Part shown: piece by piece, positions 58,237 to 64,000 of the stretch
Layout of the letters: each line of letters begins with the position of its first letter
Position numbering within the stretch: the first letter of the stretch is position 1
Assembly: GCA_028752905.1 (NCBI GenBank)
Contig: JAQNBH010000006.1
Location: forward strand, 22,678,311-22,742,310
Length of the DNA stretch: 64,000 bases
Reading direction: 5' to 3'
Origin: Cladorhizidae sp. MBARI D1340-BT2
Taxonomy: Eukaryota; Porifera; Demospongiae; Poecilosclerida; Cladorhizidae
Made by a program: the position numbers and the translations under genes
Notes under the pieces: generated by a model
Told to the model about the DNA's origin: nothing
The model's database searches: none
What the model saw: only the letters and a program-made list of their open reading frames with translations

Positions 58237-58760
58237 CCCAGTCAAGTGAGCATTCTGATCACTGTGGGTATTAGTAAATATTTTACAATCAATTCTTGGC
58301 TCAAGTAAGTCTGTTGATAAATAATCGCTGGTTATGGAGAAGAACGCTGACTTGCTATCATTGAGATCAAGTATGCGGTAACTGTCAATTGACATTGTTC
58401 CCCTTGGATGTTATCCTGTTATCTTGTAAAGGTATTGATACCCTAACTGGTGTCTGAACAGCTACTAGATCCTACCAATGCTTCTACTAATGCCCAACCA
58501 TCCCAGGAGAAACCTACAGGGTAACTCTTTCCCTCATGATATTAGCTAGCCTACAATGCCAAAACATCCTAGATGCTGATGTAGTATTTCATAGGGGAGT
58601 GCATTTTATTCTCTGGAATGAAGAGATTCTGAGAGATTTCAGGCTAGCCAGGTGCCTATAGAGCTTTCATTGGCTTGCAGAAACAGCAGTAAAGGTAAAG
58701 AAGAGACTGTTTGTGATGGCAATTTGTGATTGTCAGTTAGTTCCATTATTTGTTATATTT
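58237..58760. repeat. module M copy 5 (partial)
   Basis: Matches 54,995-55,520 and parts of 19,660-20,480. Includes the exon-like QLLDPTNASTNAQPSQEKPT piece (about 58,460-58,519). Confidence 0.82.
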
Positions 58761-59170
58761 TTATCTCTTCCTCACTTAACATTGGAGTACATCTGGCATT
58801 TTATTGGGGAGGTGACTTGGACTGATGCAGTCAAAGTTGAGATCCATAGACTGCACTCAATTCTTCCAAGTATCATTGAACTACAAGGAGCAGCAACTGG
58901 GTATTGATTGTTGCTGTAATTATTCACTGGTAGTTCATGCACATAATAATACAAAATTGCTATATGTTTTGTTCCCTGGTAGTAAAGTTACCATAATCAT
59001 TCAGCAATTAACTATCATCAATGAACTTTCATGACAATTAACACAGTATCATGCAAGGCTTGTGTTATGGTTGGCTTTCACAACCAAGATTACCCAACTG
59101 GCAGGAAACATTTTTGGTGTGAAGCATGGTTGAAAGCTACAACCAAGTGTTTGTGTGTCTCAGTGTGACA
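58761..59170. other. region without recognised gene
   Basis: A short frame (58,713-58,907) contains IWHFIGEVTWTDAVKVEIHR, which looks protein-like but is not recognised. Confidence 0.35.
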
Positions 59171-59692
59171 CTATTTCTCTGACATTTGAAATTTTTTGTG
59201 TGAAGCAGATGAACTTGCCTTGTAGTAAGTTATTAAGACATCTTCAAATAATAAAAGATGACTGTCAGTTACAAAACTAACACTATAAACGTTTTCCAGG
59301 TCGTTGCTATTTTGCGAGCATAAATAGTTGTGTTTGCTCGATCGACTCCAAACACCAAGCTCAAATTCATGAAGAGGTAAGTAGTTGGAATCAGCGAATG
59401 TAGTGGAGATATAGACTAGTATGTGTGCATTGATGGGGCCATCAAGCACAAACTCATCCTCTAACTAAACCATAGATATCTGAAGTCCTGTTGCATGTAC
59501 AACAGAGACATCCACTATGTAATAAGAGTAATGCATTGCAGAAATGTTACACTCCTGACCAAAGTTTTCTACTCTTACAGTAAACCTATCACCAAACACA
59601 TGACCATCCTCCACTGGACTTAGGGGCACCATTGACAGAGAGTTCTCCATTAGACAATGCGTAAATGTATCAGCTCTTTTTGCTCTATACAT
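59171..59692 (-). pseudogene. unidentified ~174-codon frame with one in-frame stop
   Basis: A single minus-strand frame runs from ATG 59,692 to a stop at 59,171, interrupted only by TAG near 59,463. The first part includes MVPLSPVEDGHVFGDRFTVR and CNISAMHYSYYIVDVSV. The second part includes DGPINAHILVYISTTFADSN and LPLHEFELGVWSR. Alternating hydrophobic/polar stretches suggest a beta-rich, possibly extracellular domain, but I cannot name it. No other copy is in the window. It could be a host exon rather than a transposon piece. Confidence 0.45.
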
Positions 59693-59919
59693 GTTTGATG
59701 TGAGGCTTAATAGTTACACATGGCCTGTTAGATAGAAAAGCTTAGCTAAGGGTTTCTAGAAGTTAAGTTTTCTAAGGCGAGTCCTGCGATGTCAAATCTT
59801 CAAACTTTCTAAGGAAAGGCTTGCCAAGCTACTCTGTAAAGACTCTCTAAGGAAGGACTTGCTAGCTACAAGAGGTTCTGTGAGGGCTTTAAAAAGGGGC
59901 AACTATTAGACAACTAGCT

Positions 59920-60067
59920 CCTCAGATGTGGCATGAGAAACAGGGATGCTATTTGAGGTTGGGTAGAATCAATCATGGAGAGGAGAGCCACAGCCAAGAG
60001 TAAACTACCCAGCATTGTGTACATATTCACATGTATGCACTTTGCTGCAGCTGTAGCTCATCACCTG
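59920..60067. repeat. module M copy 6, left part
   Basis: Matches 55,985-56,140 (ACAGGGATGCTA, GAGGTTGGGTAGAAT and ATGCACTTTGCTGCAGCTG). Interrupted at 60,068-60,071 (TTAG) by a piggyBac element; continues at 61,564. Confidence 0.85.
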
Positions 60068-60071
60068 TTAG

Positions 60072-61563
60072 CACTTACGCGGTGTCAATTGAAAATGTCA
60101 CAATAATCGTACGTGTGTTATACTCAAACCAGAAGCAATCAACTGGGTGCAGCATTGTTTTTTTAAACCTTGTGCTGGGGAAGAAATGGTCTGTTGTTAG
60201 CTGCTCGTACGGCATATTTACTACTCTAAAATTGATCAAACAACAGAGACACATCCAGGGAACATTGGTTATCTCAGCAAACTGTAAGTATTCGATTGCC
60301 AGAAAAAAAATCGTATTGATTGTATTGGTATTTTATACCTTTGTTTAGAAACTAGTCATTCTTCTACTACTTTCTCGCAATTTTTGTATGTTAGTCGGCT
60401 GCTTAGACTATGCAAAGTATGCTAGATTTGTCTCTATGCTGTGTTGTAGCTATATGATTGGCAATTTAGGTTGGTCGGAGCTATTTTTTTACATTGTCTA
60501 CTAAACTTTACCTGGCTAAATACTATCTATCTAGCTACAAGAACAAGATTGTCAGCAACAATAACAGCAAAAATCCATTTGAATACCTTGCTAGATCAAG
60601 TACAATGTTTTGTAAGAAGATAATTGAATAACAATATAGAACAATATAGTCATGAGTTCACTGTCTTGCTCTTGGTTTCTTCAGGATCTTGGCTGTGTGG
60701 TACTATTTGAAGCACTCTTCTGGATGTAGAGGTGGGTGGTGAGCAAGTCTGACAGTAGTACACTGAGCCTGAGAGAACCGTAAGTGGCATATTTACAATA
60801 AGAATTTGTGCATAAATATTTGTTTCATGCACTACTTGGTCAAAAACCTCATCTGCAAAGAACAGGGTGAAGAAATCCTTGTGCTCAACATCATCATCTG
60901 GCAAATTTGAACCAGGAGTGTCTGTGTACAAACCCTCGGTGGGGCTCATAATGTTGTCAACTTCTTTCCACCTGACAAGCCCTCTTGTAGAATTTCCACT
61001 CATATGGCCAGTTTCCACTTCCTTTTCCCCATCAGTCTCATCTACACTACTGCTGCCATTAGCATCTTCCATTTCTTCAGGGAGCGCATCCTCCAGGCCA
61101 TCTTCTTCAACATCATCTAGTTCATCTTTTTCCAATATCATCTAGTTCATCTTCTTCCACATCATCTAGTTCACTGTCAATTTCAAAGTCATTCTCAATA
61201 TCAGAAAGAGCCTCCAATACTGCCTGCAGATCCATATTTGTGTTTGTTTTGGATAAAAATACACACCAATTTTCTTATTTGCAGCTGTCAATGAACCAAG
61301 AAATAAAACGCCTTTTTTTAATTATTTTTATTCATGGAGATGATGATGCATTCCCAAGTTTGATTATAAACGCATCAACCTTACCTAGTAAGTACAGAGT
61401 ATAAAACAGACAATCCACGGAGCTATGCAACAAGAAATATCATGTCACAGAGGCTGTGACACACGCACTTCCATCAGTAAATTGCTTGTCACGGGAGCTG
61501 TGACACACGCATATGTGGGGTGGATTATTGTGTCACAACGCCGTGACAAACGCAGTGTAAGAG
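60072..61563 (-). mobile_element. internally deleted piggyBac-type element flanked by TTAG (1,492 bp)
   Basis: TTAG lies on both sides (60,068-60,071 and 61,564-61,567). The module M copy at 56.15 kb shows the sequence without the insertion. Termini are related: CACTTACGCGGTGTC on the left and CTCTTACACTGCGTTTGTC on the right (reverse complement). Further in, TGTCACAATAATC matches TGACACAATAATC. Three GTGACA(C/A)ACGCA subterminal repeats lie at about 61,448-61,555. Only the N-terminal part of the transposase is present. Confidence 0.8.
60800..61235 (-). pseudogene. piggyBac transposase N-terminal region
   Basis: Frame from ATG 61,235 (MDLQAVLEALSDIENDFEID) through an acidic repeat (ELDDVEEDELDD). 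A one-base shift near 61,135 leads into ORF 61,141-60,650. That ORF has VRWKEVDNIMSPTEG and then DFFTLFFADEVFDQVVHETN, the conserved start of the piggyBac transposase core. Homology ends shortly after TNIYAQ (about 60,810). The remaining ~50 codons look unrelated, so the catalytic Asp residues are gone. Confidence 0.85.
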
Positions 61564-64000
61564 TTAGGTGACCTCACTAAACACATGTAGCTGCAACAAG
61601 GATGCAGGGGGTAAAGGTCAGCCTACTGGTGAAGGCAGTTTATAGACCTTTTTAGCACAAACTAGACCTCTTCCTAATCAAATAGCCACTAAATCAACAC
61701 AAGGTGTTTATCCCTTTCTCCACCTCTGGTGTGGCTAAAGGCATGTTGGTAAATAAAATACATTTATTTTTTGGACTACCCTCAAAACATTTAATGCAAA
61801 TATTTCTTTGACTGCCTTCATTGCCACCTTGCAGATTAGTTAGCTCCATTAGTGGCTACTACTTGCCCTTTTACACACGTGCTTCTAGTGACTATTATCT
61901 TGCTGCTCAATGCATGATTGGGCATCTTACAAGTCAAGTTGAATTGACTTTATTTCTTGCATTGCTCCAGCAATGTATATATGTAACTATCAAACTATGT
62001 TAATATAACACCAAGAAAAAGTGACATGACATTAATCAGTGAACAATTGTCATCCTAGACATGTAATACTCTAACTCACCGGCTATGATGGTTTCATGAA
62101 GAAAGTCAGACACAGAGAAACAAGGGCCAAGTTTAAATAAATTGAAGTTGATCAAAATCATGTCATCCGGGCCATAGAATACTGTAACTCACCGTCTATA
62201 AAGTAAGCACAGAGAGAGATGAGAGACACGTTAATATAAATAAATAGTTAAGTTAAGCTGTGTATCCCTAAAGTCTTTTCAGATCCACCAGCTGGTGGGA
62301 GAATCCCAACAACAACCTCTAAATATGCACATCACTTTATTATATCAAACTCCTAATGGCAATTAAACACCCTCTGTGATTACTACAGATATGTGATGCA
62401 CAAGCATGGACCAAGAGTCTAGTGCATGAGCACTCTACAGGCAATGCTGGGCCACATTGCAAGGCACACCATTTGCAGGCTTAGCACTCGGCTTCTTGTA
62501 AGTGATTATATGAACCTGGTGTTAAAGTACAGCAGCAGGCCCAGAATTTCAGTGCCTCAGTCTCACCACCCAATAAAAATGATAATAGAAAGCACACTTG
62601 TAGTTATGCAATTAAACAACAAATTATTGTTGCAAGTTAATGTCAATTTTACGTTTAGTGTTTGTAGAGTCTTGTGGAGTGCTTCTAGATATATATACTG
62701 GGTTGTTGGAAATTACCACTTATTATTACCTATCAAGTTATGGTCAATATTAACTAGTTCTTTTCTGGCGTACCAAATGCAAGAAATCACCAAATGCAAG
62801 AAATCTTCACCTTACCACTGTAGAAAGCATGGACTATGTTGCTATTAGAGGTCATTGTTATGTTTGCCAATAACCAATGTCTGTTTGGTTCTGTTCTTTA
62901 TTTCTTGTGATAAGCGAGCTTCATGCCATAAATCCTGTCTGTTTAGAGCTTCACTTCTAACCTCAACATACAAGAAATACAGCCACTTATCTGCAAATAT
63001 GGGCCACTAAACACATTTGAAAATATCACACTCACAGAAAAATTTATGAAATACTTAGCATAAACAATTTTTACACTTGATTAACTGAGGAATTACTCTA
63101 GCGAGCCGGTTGAAGAATGAGTTATCCTCTCGATGGTACAATAAGAAATATCCAGACTCCCAAACCATATTAAATGCAGGAGCAAGGCCCCTGAGATTAC
63201 AACAAGCTAGAGATGGTCTCTCATACATTCTTTGCATACTCAGAGAAGTATATTTATCTACAAAACTATGTGAACTTCAACAATTAATATTAGCCAAAGA
63301 AGAGAATAATTCTTGTGACAGGTGCAATGTTGGCATCCGTTAAGGTTTAGGTGTCTCATCACAGGGTACATAGAAAGTGATTTGGTACCTTAGAGGCCAT
63401 GCAGGAGACCTGTGCTGCTAGATCACTGGGGGAAAGGTTACAAGTGCCCTGCATTGGAGCAGCAAAATACTCTTTAGGAAACTGTGAACAGCTACAGACA
63501 ATTGCAGCCATGGTTATGCTAATAATATTCTTGCTCAATGTTCTGTCAAACACATTATAATGTTGACACTTGTTCACATGTCATAAATTGATATTTATTT
63601 GAAACATTTCCAGATCATAATTTCAGAACAAGATACCATAATGATGCAGAATAATGTTGTTTTTGTTAAGGATAAGATGGACATTTAATTAACAACTTTA
63701 GTCAAACTAAACATGAGAGGCTTAATGACCAGAGTTTACGGAATCTAAAATATATTTCACAGACTTAACTGGGAGAAGTTTGCCCCACAAAGCTGCTATT
63801 TAATAGAATGTTCCGCATTGGATAGTCGCATGTGGGTGGGAGGGGTCACTTCAATGGGATTGTTATTCCAATACCCAAGCAGCTTTTAGATATGGTGGCT
63901 TCTCTGTACCAGCAACTGTTAAAACAACGTGAGATATCATTGCAGCATTAGGGGGTGGAGTATGCACAGCTGCCTATTAGTCTACATGAATCTAGTATCT
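61564..64000. repeat. module M copy 6, right part (direct repeat of 12,914-15,190)
   Basis: Collinear with 12,914-15,190, with indels including a ~140-bp insertion at about 62,950-63,080. Continues past the right window edge. Two ~110-bp subrepeats lie at about 62,050 and 62,160. Confidence 0.88.
63110..63343 (+). pseudogene. conserved unidentified ORF in module M (copy 6)
   Basis: A 77-codon frame sharing KNELSSRW, DSQTILNAGARPLR and REVYLSTKLCE with 14,253-14,480. It retains LQQARDGLSYILC and a C-terminal SCDRCNVGIR that the other copy lost. Upstream the frame is broken by a TAG and a ~140-bp insertion. The CX2C near the end could be half of a zinc-binding site. Function unknown. Confidence 0.45.

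Overview
This is eukaryotic, AT-rich, repeat-dense DNA. I see no operons, ribosome binding sites or bacterial genes, and no confident single-copy host gene. Coding signal comes almost entirely from mobile elements and their debris: LTR retrotransposons, a Penelope-like element, piggyBac, hAT and two families of spliced GIN/Ginger/KRBA2-type integrase genes with short introns (about 50-500 nt). This mix, with satellites and very long microsatellites, suggests an early-branching metazoan such as a demosponge. That assignment is inference.

Layout. 1-3,230 (minus) is a Ginger-type integrase gene running off the left edge; 1-2,641 is an inverted copy of 43,301-45,966. 4,736-10,170 is a complete but mutated Ty3/Gypsy element with 5-bp TATAG target duplications. 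Its integrase lies upstream of reverse transcriptase, the Gmr1-like order. 10,755-11,250 is a ~70-bp tandem repeat. 12,914-15,190 is a copy of a decayed module ('module M') that recurs at 19.6, 54.5, 56, 58.2 and 60-64 kb. 15,513-19,624 is a ~4.1-kb array of a diverged ~170-180-bp satellite. 20,541-22,260 (minus) is a truncated Penelope-like element with a ~600-bp perfect (TAA)n in its 3' region. 22,320-23,563 is an LTR with leader and a gag remnant, ending in a 31-bp minisatellite.

24,290-42,286 is dominated by an array of paired mini-exons on the minus strand and by a ~7.45-kb tandem duplication (26,977-34,451 and 34,452-41,902, plus a 384-bp third start). Each unit carries an internally deleted piggyBac element with TTAA ends and the first three exons of a KRBA2-like integrase gene. 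The last copy continues into exons 4-6 (42,292-43,270). It abuts the right-hand Ginger-type element (43,301-48,650), whose spliced reading frame ends in a GPY/F-like module, a Ulp1-type cysteine protease and a PHD-like finger.

49,561-50,950 is a Gypsy leader and gag fused in frame to a hAT dimerisation domain. 51-54.3 kb has little recognisable content. 54.3-64 kb is module M copies, a 650-bp tandem duplication, a 174-codon minus-strand frame with one stop, and a 1.49-kb internally deleted piggyBac flanked by TTAG. The gag-hAT ORF, the two-exon 37-residue repeat array and the integrase-Ulp1-PHD gene are the most interesting items; none is a demonstrated new system. Several frameshifts lie in homopolymers, and the 7.45-kb tandem could be joined haplotypes, so assembly error must be considered.
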